The position numbers were made by a program, and so were the translations under genes. Shown in pieces: positions 55,104 to 63,466 of a stretch of DNA of 64,000 bases (its first letter is position 1; each line of letters opens with the position of its first letter). The stretch covers positions 2,604,001 to 2,668,000 of the forward strand of contig OZ244125.1 in the NCBI GenBank assembly GCA_965215865.1, read 5' to 3'. The notes under the pieces were generated by a model. It was not told the origin of the DNA, searched no databases, and saw only the letters and a list, made by a program, of their open reading frames with translations. The stretch is from Balneola sp040222415 (GTDB lineage Bacteria; Bacteroidota; Rhodothermia; Balneolales; Balneolaceae).

Positions 55104-55814
55104 TTAGGATTCTGACTGAATCTCATTCAGCATACGTTTCATTCGTTCAATTTCTGTGATCTGGTCTACATTTATGTCCGTAGATAACCTGAATGCTTGC
55201 TCGTCTTGCGCCGCTCCATCCGTATTGATCAAAGTTTGCACCATGGTAACTGCACCCTGATGATGCTGAATCATATATTTCAGATACAATTCATCAAATA
55301 GCTTTCCTTTTGCATTGCTCAATTCCACGAGTTGTTCCTGACTCAGCATTCCTGCCATATTCATATGATCTGAATGATCCATATCAGTACCATGAATCAT
55401 TAAATTTAAACCGGCTATGTGTACTTCCGGTACTGGTTGATCCCTATCGCGCAACCACGTTTGCATAGTAGCAATCTCATCTTTTTGAGCATTAATTATT
55501 CGCGCTGCTAATGTACGAACCTGAGGACTTGCTCCATTTTCCGGAGCCAATCGCGACATAATCAATGCCTGAGCATGATGACCGATCATTCCAGTCATGA
55601 ATTTTACATCCGCTTTTGTGAAATTCATCTTTGAGCTGTCAATTCTGGCCCAATAAATTTCTTCTAGTTCTGCTTTGCTGGGTTGTTCAGCTTTTTGTTG
55701 AGAAACTCTTTCTGAATTTGGTGAACTTGTATTATTACTTGAAGAACAAGCACTAAAGATCAGCGTTGAAAACACCAATAAACTAATCAATAAAGTCTTT
55801 TTTGCCGTAGGCAT
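55104..55814 (-). CDS. DUF305 lipoprotein
   Basis: This 236-residue protein has a lipobox SAC at C23. The four-helix DUF305 core carries the His-rich motifs FMTGMIGHHAQALIMS and YMIQHHQGAVTMVQ, plus a middle methionine/histidine stretch (MIHGTDMDHSDHMNMAGM) that could bind copper or silver ions. Members often sit beside metal-resistance genes. The first gene in a two-gene operon with the LVIVD lipoprotein. Metal binding is inference. Confidence 0.9.
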   Translation of the reverse strand: MPTAKKTLLISLLVFSTLIFSACSSSNNTSSPNSERVSQQKAEQPSKAELEEIYWARIDSSKMNFTKADVKFMTGMIGHHAQALIMSRLAPENGASPQVRTLAARIINAQKDEIATMQTWLRDRDQPVPEVHIAGLNLMIHGTDMDHSDHMNMAGMLSQEQLVELSNAKGKLFDELYLKYMIQHHQGAVTMVQTLINTDGAAQDEQAFRLSTDINVDQITEIERMKRMLNEIQSES

Positions 55815-56007
55815 AGAATTTTAAAATTTACCTGTGAATAGTCTTAATTCTAAAAGTATAGATTAACCAATAGTGTATTAAAAGACAAAACAAAACCTGT
55901 ATAAAGCCTGGTAAATATATGTTTAAAAACCCGACTAATTTTTTGGGCTGGTTTGAATTAAAAAAGATTCGTCATTGTTGACTATACAACCAATAAAAAA
56001 GATAACT

Positions 56008-56760
56008 ATGAAAAAGTCCTTATCACTTCTAATAATCTTTGCGTTTGCAACCATCTCAGTCGTAGCTCAACTATCAAGTACTGCTGATACTTATGATACT
56101 GAAAAAGGTGAACTAACTGTACACCCGGTAAATCACGGAACTGTAGCTTTCACTTTTGATGGTAAAACAATTTTCGTAGATCCATATGGTGGTGCAGATA
56201 AATTCGCTGATTTTAATGCACCTGATCTCATTTTGATCACAGACATCCATGGTGATCACCTGAATTCAGAAACTATTACGGGATTAGATACTAAAAACAC
56301 AATATTTGTAGTTCCGCAAGCTGTTGCTGATCGATTGGCCGATGATAAACAGGATCAAGTTGTAGTCATAGGAAATGGAGAAACTACTACTCAAATGGGA
56401 ATTCCGATTACAGGTGTTGCCATGTATAATTTACCGGATGATGAGTCTTCCAGACACAAAAAAGGAAGAGGAAACGGCTATGTGATCGATTTTGGAGGAA
56501 CGAATGTATATCTGTCGGGAGATACCGAAGATATTCCTGAGATGAGGAATCTGGAAAATATTGACATAGCTTTTGTTTGCATGAATTTACCTTACACGAT
56601 GGACATCTACCAAGCTGCAAGTGCTGTGATCGAATTTTCTCCAACTACAATGTACCCTTATCACCATCGGGGACAAGACATTGAAAGATTTAAAGAAATA
56701 ATGTCTGTTGGCAACCCTGAAGTAAATGTGATTTTAAAAGATTGGTATCCAAGTAACTAA
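56008..56760 (+). CDS. Secreted MBL-fold hydrolase
   Basis: I place the start at the ATG at 56008, which gives a signal peptide (MKKSLSLLIIFAFA to VVAQ) and 250 residues; the frame extends to a TTG at 55975. The metal motif is HGDH in LITDIHGDHLNSET, so the first histidine position of HxHxDH is replaced by an aspartate. Later ligands are VYLSGDTEDIPE and YPYHHRGQD. It is a UlaG/YtkL-like fold but exported. It is 35 bp upstream of the alcohol dehydrogenase gene. Confidence 0.85.
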   Translation: MKKSLSLLIIFAFATISVVAQLSSTADTYDTEKGELTVHPVNHGTVAFTFDGKTIFVDPYGGADKFADFNAPDLILITDIHGDHLNSETITGLDTKNTIFVVPQAVADRLADDKQDQVVVIGNGETTTQMGIPITGVAMYNLPDDESSRHKKGRGNGYVIDFGGTNVYLSGDTEDIPEMRNLENIDIAFVCMNLPYTMDIYQAASAVIEFSPTTMYPYHHRGQDIERFKEIMSVGNPEVNVILKDWYPSN

Positions 56761-56795
56761 ATTCAACTAACAACCTATAACCACTTATCTATTCT

Positions 56796-57956
56796 ATGCT
56801 AAACTTCGAATTTCAAAATCCAACCAAAATCATTTTCGGGAAAGATCAGATCTCTAAACTTTCTTCTGAAATTCCTGAAAACTCAAAAGTACTAATGGTT
56901 TATGGAGGCGGAAGCATAAAAAAGAACGGTGTGTATGATCAGGTAACCCAAGCTTTAAAAGAATTTGATGTTAGAGAATTTGGCGGAGTTCCTGCGAACC
57001 CGGAATACGCGGTATTATTAGAAGCATTAGAGGTTATCAAAACTAAAGACATTGATTTCATACTTGCCGTAGGTGGAGGTTCCGTAATTGATGGAGTTAA
57101 ATTTCTGTCAGGAGCCGCAACTTATGAAGGAGATGAACCCTGGGACATTCTTGCAAAAGGAATCAGAACTTATGAAGGATTGCCATTTGGTACCGTTTTA
57201 ACTCTTCCGGCAACAGGTTCAGAAATGAATTCCGGATCTGTTATCACACGGGAAGAAACAAAAGAAAAAAGAGTTATGGGCGGGCCCGGATTATTTCCAC
57301 AGTTTTCGATTCTTGATCCACAGGTCGTTCATTCAATCCCTAAAAGACAAATAGCTAATGGTTTAGTGGATTCCTTCTCCCATGTAATTGAACAGTACAT
57401 GACTTACCCAGTAGCTGCCAGACTTCAGGACAGAATTGCTGAAAGTGTGATGCAGACTTTGATCGAAGTAGCTCCTAAAGTAATGGAAGATCCTTCGGAT
57501 TATGATGCTGCTTCTGATTTTATGTGGAGTTGTACTATGGCTTTGAACGGGTTGTTAAGAGTAGGCACTCCAAACGATTGGTCAACACATATGATGGCTC
57601 ACGAACTCACAGCTCTTTACGGAATCGATCATGCACGTACTTTGGCAATTATTCATCCAAGCCAATTAAGGTTTAAACTGGAAGACAAAAAGGAAAAACT
57701 TGCTCAATATGCGGAAAGGGTTTGGGGAATTTCAGAAGGTTCTTTAGAAGAAAAAGCGGAAGCCGGAATCAGAAAAACTGAAGAATATTTTCATTCATTA
57801 GAAATGGATACTAAACTTTCTGAATACACTGCTGAATATGAAAAAACATCTGATATTATTAAAGAACGTTTCGAAGAGAGAAACTGGAAGGGATTGGGAG
57901 AAAAGCAGAACATAACACCTGATGACGCCAAAAAAATAGTTGAAATGAGCTATTAA
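56796..57956 (+). CDS. Iron-containing NAD(P)H-dependent alcohol dehydrogenase
   Basis: This 386-residue protein shows the group III fold: nucleotide motif LAVGGGSVIDGVKF, TLPATGSEMNSGSVI, metal ligands in GLVDSFSHVIEQYM, HMMAHELTALYGIDHART. The length and opening MLNFEFQNPTKIIFGK are like butanol dehydrogenases and YqhD. It probably reduces aldehydes with NADPH in the cytoplasm, maybe for detoxification. The exact cofactor is not clear. Confidence 0.93.
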   Translation: MLNFEFQNPTKIIFGKDQISKLSSEIPENSKVLMVYGGGSIKKNGVYDQVTQALKEFDVREFGGVPANPEYAVLLEALEVIKTKDIDFILAVGGGSVIDGVKFLSGAATYEGDEPWDILAKGIRTYEGLPFGTVLTLPATGSEMNSGSVITREETKEKRVMGGPGLFPQFSILDPQVVHSIPKRQIANGLVDSFSHVIEQYMTYPVAARLQDRIAESVMQTLIEVAPKVMEDPSDYDAASDFMWSCTMALNGLLRVGTPNDWSTHMMAHELTALYGIDHARTLAIIHPSQLRFKLEDKKEKLAQYAERVWGISEGSLEEKAEAGIRKTEEYFHSLEMDTKLSEYTAEYEKTSDIIKERFEERNWKGLGEKQNITPDDAKKIVEMSY

Positions 57957-58083
57957 CATATTGACTATATACACATGTTAAATAATTTCAGTTGCTATTC
58001 AATTTTTACGAGTAACCGATTAATGCAGAAATTAAATTGAGCAACTTTTACTAAAGTTTGCTCGTGTAAAGTTAAAAAAGACG

Positions 58084-58091
58084 TAATTTTG
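58084..58091 (+). promoter_or_regulatory. Possible Bacteroidota -7 box for the TonB receptor gene
   Basis: TAATTTTG matches the Bacteroidota -7 consensus TAnnTTTG and lies 65 bp before the receptor ATG. A TTTG at 58057-58060 is 23 bp upstream, a little far for the -33 box. The region also holds a GAGCAA stem (58039-58063). Weak evidence. Confidence 0.25.
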
Positions 58092-58156
58092 CACAATTTT
58101 ATGAGCTCAGAGTAATTATATATCTTTAAGCTTAATTCATCTGCATACATTTTTAT

Positions 58157-60568
58157 ATGAGGGAACTGCTACTACTAAGCATATTTATTGGGTTGTCATC
58201 AATAGCAAACGCTCAAACCATTACGGTTACTGATAATACAACCGGACTACCGATTGAATTTGCTACCATCTACGATGGTAAAAATCAGATATCAGCTATA
58301 ACAGATATTCAGGGACAAGCGGATGTTTCAGCGTTTAAAGACTCTGAAAATATTTCTATTCGCTATGTCGGATACAGAGAAAAAAAATACAAATTCAAAG
58401 AGCTTGAAGAACTGAAATTCATGGTGACTCTGTCTCCATCTGATATTGCACTTAATGAAGTTGTAGTGTCTGCTTCTCATTGGAAACAGGAAACCAGAGA
58501 AGTTCCATTGAAAGTAACATCCATTAGTCCTGAAAATATTCAGCTTCAAAACCCTCAAACCGCGGCAGATTTACTAACAGTTTCAGGGGAAGTCTTTGTT
58601 CAAAAAAGTCAGTTAGGTGGCGGCAGCCCAATGATTAGAGGATTTGCTACCAATCGGGTTCTTATTGCTGTAGACGGAGTTCGAATGAATACAGCTATAT
58701 TCAGAAGCGGAAATGTTCATAATGTTATATCTCTAGATCCCTTTGCGATTCAAAATACGGAGATCATATTTGGACCAGGGTCAGTAATTTACGGAAGTGA
58801 TGCAATCGGGGGTGTTATGAGTTTTTATACCTCAAAACCCGTTTTCTCAACCAATAGTGATTTATACGCTAAAGGTAATAGTACTGCCAGAGCTTCATCT
58901 GCAAATAATGAACGAACTGTTCATGTTGATGTAAATTTAGGCCGTGAAAAATTTGCCTCCCTCTCTAGTATAAGTTATTCAGATTTTGATGATCTGAAAA
59001 TTGGTGCCAACGGTCCTAATGAATACCTGAGAACTTTTGAGGTAACACAGGATCAAAATGGTGATTCCGTAATTTCAAATTCTAACCCAAGAGTGCTTAC
59101 CCCTACCAGATTCAATCAATTGAATTTGATGCAGAAACTTCGTTACTCCCCTAACGAAAGTTGGGACATAAATTTTGGCTTTCACTATTCCGAATCATCA
59201 GATCTGGATCGTTTTGACCGCCTTACTCTCATTAATGACAATGGAGAACCAAGTTATGCAGAATGGTATTACGGTCCTCAAATTTGGCAAATGAATAACC
59301 TCAATATTCTTCGAAAATCTGAAGGAAAATTCTTTGATCAGGCTAGTCTTACACTTTCACAACAGTATTTCAGAGAAAGCAGACATACACGGCGATTTCA
59401 ATCAAGCCAAAAAGTATCCCGGGAAGAAAATGTTGAAGTATTTACTTTAAACCTTGATCTAGAAAAAAACATTAATTCTTCCAATAGAATTTTCTATGGT
59501 GGAGAAGTCGTCTTAAATGACATCTCTTCTTTTGGCTTTAATGAAGACATTGAGAATAATACAACTAGTCCGACCTCTACCCGCTATCCCGATGGATCTG
59601 ATTGGAACTCATATTCTGGTTACATAAGCCATAGATTGAAACTAACGGATAAGATCAATGTTCAAAGCGGTCTTAGATATAGTCATTTCTTTTTATCTGC
59701 TACTTTCGACCAAACTTACTACCCGGTTCCGTTTAATGATATTTCAATTAATGAGGGTGCATTTACTGGTAGTTTAGGACTTGTATATACTTTTGATGAA
59801 ACTTTTCAAATTAATGTAAACCTTTCTACAGGTTACCGAGCTCCGAATATTGATGATGCAGCAAAAGTGTTTGATTCTGAGCCGGGCTCAGTAGTTGTTC
59901 CAAACTCAAATCTGAAACCTGAGTATGCGTATAATGCTGATCTTGGTTTTACAAAAGTGATCAGCGAAGCAGTTAAAATTAACTTAACCGGCTATTATAC
60001 TATCTTAAAAGATGCTCTTATACGAAGAGATTTTATGATAAATGGTCAGGATAGTATACAGTACGACGGCAGGCTCAGCAGAGTACAAGCTATTCAAAAT
60101 TCCGCTCAGGCCCGGGTTTATGGTTTGCAGGCAGGGGTAAAAGTAGAGCTTCCTTCCGGATTCAGACTATCAAGCCAAATCAACATCCAGAAAGGTGAAG
60201 AAGAACAAGAAGATGGCACATTTGCTCCGCTCCGACACGCAGCTCCTACTTTCGGAGAAACACATTTAAGTTATATATATGATAAGCTTGAAATAGATGT
60301 ATACGCTGAATATAATGGCGAACTTTCAAACTCTGAATTAGCTCCATCTGAGAAAGGAAAAGAGTATCTGTATGCAAAAGATGTTTCTGGCAATCCCTAT
60401 TCTCCAAGTTGGTACACTTTAAATTTGAATTCCGCTTATGAACTAAACTCTACCGTGAAAGTAAGTGCGGGTGTGGATAATATTACCGATCAAAGATACC
60501 GACCTTATTCATCAGGGATTGCAGCACCGGGCAGAAACTTTTTTGTAGCTCTGAGAGCTAATTTTTAA
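58157..60568 (+). CDS. TonB-dependent outer-membrane receptor
   Basis: This 803-residue protein has a signal peptide (1-19), a carboxypeptidase-regulatory-like domain (about 20-105), a plug (about 115-225; GGGSPMIRGFATNRVLIAVDG, VIYGSDAIGG) and a barrel ending in the aromatic C-terminus RNFFVALRANF. The motif TGYRAPNIDDAAKVFDSE and NLKPEYAYNADLGF is common in receptors of the BtuB/heme/siderophore class. No SusD follows, so it is more likely for a metal chelate or cofactor than a glycan. The gene stands alone. Confidence 0.93.
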   Translation: MRELLLLSIFIGLSSIANAQTITVTDNTTGLPIEFATIYDGKNQISAITDIQGQADVSAFKDSENISIRYVGYREKKYKFKELEELKFMVTLSPSDIALNEVVVSASHWKQETREVPLKVTSISPENIQLQNPQTAADLLTVSGEVFVQKSQLGGGSPMIRGFATNRVLIAVDGVRMNTAIFRSGNVHNVISLDPFAIQNTEIIFGPGSVIYGSDAIGGVMSFYTSKPVFSTNSDLYAKGNSTARASSANNERTVHVDVNLGREKFASLSSISYSDFDDLKIGANGPNEYLRTFEVTQDQNGDSVISNSNPRVLTPTRFNQLNLMQKLRYSPNESWDINFGFHYSESSDLDRFDRLTLINDNGEPSYAEWYYGPQIWQMNNLNILRKSEGKFFDQASLTLSQQYFRESRHTRRFQSSQKVSREENVEVFTLNLDLEKNINSSNRIFYGGEVVLNDISSFGFNEDIENNTTSPTSTRYPDGSDWNSYSGYISHRLKLTDKINVQSGLRYSHFFLSATFDQTYYPVPFNDISINEGAFTGSLGLVYTFDETFQINVNLSTGYRAPNIDDAAKVFDSEPGSVVVPNSNLKPEYAYNADLGFTKVISEAVKINLTGYYTILKDALIRRDFMINGQDSIQYDGRLSRVQAIQNSAQARVYGLQAGVKVELPSGFRLSSQINIQKGEEEQEDGTFAPLRHAAPTFGETHLSYIYDKLEIDVYAEYNGELSNSELAPSEKGKEYLYAKDVSGNPYSPSWYTLNLNSAYELNSTVKVSAGVDNITDQRYRPYSSGIAAPGRNFFVALRANF

Positions 60569-60586
60569 ATCTTGAATATTTTGTCC

Positions 60587-61288
60587 CTATGCTTTAATAA
60601 GGTCAATTAAAACTGCGAAATCATCGAACACAATATCCGCTAACTTCTTTCCCTTTTCACTTGGACTAGAAGTGTACCAAGCTACTTTCCATCCTGCCGC
60701 TTTGCCTCCTTCAACGTCTGAAGAAAGTGAATCTCCAACATATAGTATGTCTGATCTTTCAATACTAACTAACTCCGTGCTGTAGTCAAATATCTTTGGA
60801 TGAGGTTTCATTACTCCTATTTCTTCTGAAATGACAATTTGACTTACCATTTCTTCAAACCCAAACTGTCTGATTTTCATCCACTGTGTTTCTGCAAATC
60901 CATTTGTTATTATACCTACATTATATGTTGCTCTGATTTTATCGAAAGCTTCTTTTGCACCGGCAATCCATTCCCAGTGATTACGATAAAAATTCATATA
61001 GACTTTTCCGGCTTCTTCATAAAGTGCCGCAGTAATACCTAATTCGATAAAAGTTTCTTCAAATCTTCGCCTGTGCAGGATATGCCGGTCAATCTCTCCT
61101 CTGCCATATTCTTCCCACAACCCTTTATTGATATTATGATAGGTTGCAATGAGAGTATCTAGCGAAATGTCATTAAATTCTTCAAAATGATTATGAACAT
61201 CCTTAAGTCCATTCTGTTCTGCCTTTTTGTGATCAAGTAGTGTGTCATCCAGGTCAAAGTAGATGAATTTTGGTTTTAGGTCTGACAA
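60587..61288 (-). CDS. HAD-family hydrolase (YjjG-like nucleotidase)
   Basis: This 233-residue protein starts at TTG; the next upstream codons reach a stop without an ATG. Motif I is YFDLDDTLLDH, motif II IITNGF, motif III the lysine in IGVMKPHPKIF, and motif IV GDSLSSDVEGGKAAG. The helical cap and length fit YjjG, which removes phosphate from non-canonical pyrimidine nucleotides; other HAD phosphatases are possible. It converges with the TonB receptor gene. Confidence 0.88.
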   Translation of the reverse strand: MSDLKPKFIYFDLDDTLLDHKKAEQNGLKDVHNHFEEFNDISLDTLIATYHNINKGLWEEYGRGEIDRHILHRRRFEETFIELGITAALYEEAGKVYMNFYRNHWEWIAGAKEAFDKIRATYNVGIITNGFAETQWMKIRQFGFEEMVSQIVISEEIGVMKPHPKIFDYSTELVSIERSDILYVGDSLSSDVEGGKAAGWKVAWYTSSPSEKGKKLADIVFDDFAVLIDLIKA

Positions 61289-61379
61289 TGGAATAGTTTT
61301 TGATTATAGTTGAATTAAATGAACCAAAATAAATTTAGGCTCGTAAGCGGGCTTAAGTTAAACAACTAAATATAAAATC

Positions 61380-61970
61380 ATGAAAGGTAAATTAATTATA
61401 GGGCTTGTTGTTGTAGGCTTACTCGTTTTTTTTGGAATAAGCGTTAACAACGGATTAGTAGATAAAGAAGAAGCGGTTGAGGGAGCTTGGGCTCAGGTTG
61501 AAAATCAATATCAACGAAGAGCCGATCTGATACCAAACCTGGTAAACACTGTAAAAGGAGCAGCTAACTTCGAACAAGAAACGTTGACCTCAGTAATTGA
61601 AGCAAGAAGCAAAGCAACTTCAGTAAACATTAGTGCAAGTGATCTAGGTGATCCTGCTAAATTTCAACAATTTCAGCAAGCACAAGGAGAATTAAGCGGA
61701 GCTTTATCCAGATTATTGGTTTCTGTTGAACGCTATCCTGAGTTGAAGGCAAATTCTAATTTCAGAGATTTGCAAAGTCAGTTAGAAGGTACTGAAAACA
61801 GAATTTCTACTGAGCGTAAACGGTTTAATGATACAGCTCAGAATTACAATAGTTCTATCAGGAAATTCCCTACAAGTATCTTTGCTTCTATCGGTGGGTT
61901 TGAAAGAAAGGCTTACTTCGAAGCAGATCAGGGTGCAGAAAACGCTCCAACCGTAGATTTTGGTAATTGA
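61380..61970 (+). CDS. LemA family protein
   Basis: This 196-residue protein has one N-terminal helix (GKLIIGLVVVGLLVFFG) and a long helical body. The family motif is QVENQYQRRADLIPNLVNTVKG, and FNDTAQNYNSSIRKFPT closes it. It is anchored in the inner membrane, N-terminus first. The function is not settled. It heads a cluster with two TPM proteins. Confidence 0.95.
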   Translation: MKGKLIIGLVVVGLLVFFGISVNNGLVDKEEAVEGAWAQVENQYQRRADLIPNLVNTVKGAANFEQETLTSVIEARSKATSVNISASDLGDPAKFQQFQQAQGELSGALSRLLVSVERYPELKANSNFRDLQSQLEGTENRISTERKRFNDTAQNYNSSIRKFPTSIFASIGGFERKAYFEADQGAENAPTVDFGN

Positions 61971-61986
61971 AAAGACACAAGAACTA

Positions 61987-62031
61987 AGACATAAGATGTA
62001 AGACATCAGAACACTCTTACATCTTATGTCT
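61987..62031. repeat. Perfect 17-bp inverted repeat between lemA and the first TPM gene
   Basis: Arms AGACATAAGATGTAAGA (61987-62003) and its exact complement (62015-62031) flank an 11-nt loop in an 81-bp gap. Related words (AAGACACAAGAACTAAGACA) precede it. No T-run, so it may reduce downstream expression or stabilise the upstream mRNA rather than stop transcription. Confidence 0.7.
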
Positions 62032-62051
62032 AATATCTCACTACTATTCCC

Positions 62052-62501
62052 ATGAAAGAATTCCTTAACGAAGATCAAGAGAAAGCAGTAATCCGTGCAA
62101 TACGCGAAGCCGAAACATCTTCTTCCGGAGAAATCCGTGTACACTTAGAAGCAAAATGTGAGCAAGAAGATCCTATTGAAAGAGCAAAGGAAGTTTTTGC
62201 AGAACTCAATATGCATGAAACAGAACTACGGAACGGGACCATCATCTATGTAGCATCTGAAGATCATAAAATTGCAATCTGGGGAGATGAAGGAATTCAT
62301 TCGAAAGTTGGGCAGGATTTCTGGGATGACGAGCTTGAACTCCTTACCAAATATTTCATGGCTGATGATTATGAAACAGGTTTAAGAGAAGCTGTTCTGA
62401 AAATAGGTGACAAATTAAGAGAATTTTTCCCCTATCAAGGTGAAGATGACATCAATGAATTACCGGATGATATAAGTTATGGAGACAGTAAAGATGCGTA
62501 A
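62052..62501 (+). CDS. Cytosolic TPM domain protein
   Basis: This 149-residue TPM-fold protein has no signal peptide. The family pattern is SSGEIRVHLEAK, AIWGDEGIHSKVGQDFWDD, and ADDYETGLREAVLKIGDKL, ending in an acidic tail. It pairs with the exported TPM protein, whose start overlaps its end by 8 bp. The domain's role is unknown. Confidence 0.88.
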   Translation: MKEFLNEDQEKAVIRAIREAETSSSGEIRVHLEAKCEQEDPIERAKEVFAELNMHETELRNGTIIYVASEDHKIAIWGDEGIHSKVGQDFWDDELELLTKYFMADDYETGLREAVLKIGDKLREFFPYQGEDDINELPDDISYGDSKDA

Positions 62502-63282
62502 ATTATTTTTAGTTATAACGATCTTATTTATCTCATTAAGTGCTTTAGGTCAGGATATTCTTCCTGATAATCCTCGAGGGTTTGTGAACGACTATGCTAA
62601 TATGCTTTCGAGCTCGGAAGTAAACCGTTTAGAACAAAAGCTTAGAAATTATCGGGATACTACTTCCAATGTTTTTGCCGTCGCAACAATAGAATCTTTA
62701 CAAGGAAATTCTATTGAAGAAGTAGCTAATGTAACTTTTTCTAAGTGGGCACTTTGGGAAGGGAATGCAGGTGAACGTGACAATGGTGTTTTACTTCTTA
62801 TTTCTGAAGGAGATCGTGCATTCAGGATTGAAGTTGGTTATGGTCTTGAAGGTGCTATACCTGATGTAATGGCTAACAGAATACTCAACGATATACTTAC
62901 TCCTAATTTTCAACAAGGGAATATTTATGGAGGAATCGATAGAGCCACTGATGCTATGATCCAACTGGCTGCAGGAGAATTCGAAGGATTTTCTGAACGT
63001 AGGAGTAACTCTGAAGGAGGCTCTTTTCCTTTCGAAGTGATTTTATTCATTATTTTGATCATTTTTGTACTGGTCAGAAAAGGACGGGGAGGAAATCACG
63101 GTGGTGGGAAGAGAACACTTAGTGCCGGAGAAGTTCTGTTTTGGGGAAGTTTATTAGGTGGTGGACCTCGAAGAGGCGGTGGCTCATCATTTGGTGGAGG
63201 CGGAAGCTTCGGTGGTGGTGGGAGCTTTGGCGGAGGTGGAGGTTTTGGTTCCGGTGGAGGTGGAGCAAGCGGTGGCTGGTAG
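62494..63282 (+). CDS. Exported TPM domain protein with glycine-rich tail (YgcG-like)
   Basis: This is a 262-residue protein from the ATG at 62494; an ATG at 62479 is upstream but gives a worse signal peptide. Signal peptide (1-20, ALGQ), TPM domain (about 24-165; GFVNDYANMLSS, RAFRIEVGYGLEGAIPD), one membrane helix (VILFIILIIFVLV), and a long Gly-rich tail with Ser, Phe. The TPM domain faces the periplasm. LemA and TPM genes are often adjacent. The stop is followed by a 7-bp CCAAGCC stem (63285-63301). Confidence 0.9.
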   Translation: MRKLFLVITILFISLSALGQDILPDNPRGFVNDYANMLSSSEVNRLEQKLRNYRDTTSNVFAVATIESLQGNSIEEVANVTFSKWALWEGNAGERDNGVLLLISEGDRAFRIEVGYGLEGAIPDVMANRILNDILTPNFQQGNIYGGIDRATDAMIQLAAGEFEGFSERRSNSEGGSFPFEVILFIILIIFVLVRKGRGGNHGGGKRTLSAGEVLFWGSLLGGGPRRGGGSSFGGGGSFGGGGSFGGGGGFGSGGGGASGGW

Positions 63283-63299
63283 CGCCAAGCCTTCGGCTT

Positions 63300-63461
63300 G
63301 GAAATAGGAATGTAGAATTTAAAATTAAGAATTCTTTGTGATTTCGAATTAAAACAGAGCCTGTAGAATATTACAGGTTTCTCTCCGCAATGTTTAGATT
63401 TCTCCCTTCGGTCGAAATGACAAATCTAATTCTTAATTTTCCATTTTGAATTCCTAATTCC
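63300..63461. repeat. MITE-like element with 34-bp imperfect inverted ends
   Basis: The left end (63300-63333) and the inverted right end (63428-63461) agree at about 26 of 34 positions, including a 13-bp perfect block AAAATTAAGAATT. Inside are CCTGTA/TACAGG (63360-63377) and an ATTTC/GAAAT stem around CTTCGG (about 63399-63418), a sequence type I associate with dispersed repeats in Bacteroidota. It fills the gap between convergent genes. Confidence 0.5.
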
Positions 63462-63466
63462 TAATT

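Noticed and set aside
58157..60568. TonB receptor as SusC partner of the SusD-like protein at 37845-41762
   Set aside because: They are 16 kb apart, the receptor resembles metal or cofactor receptors more than SusC, and no SusD gene follows it.
63141..63341. Trp/Arg-rich frame in the Gly-rich tail region
   Set aside because: It is a shadow of the repeated GGN codons of the TPM gene in another frame.
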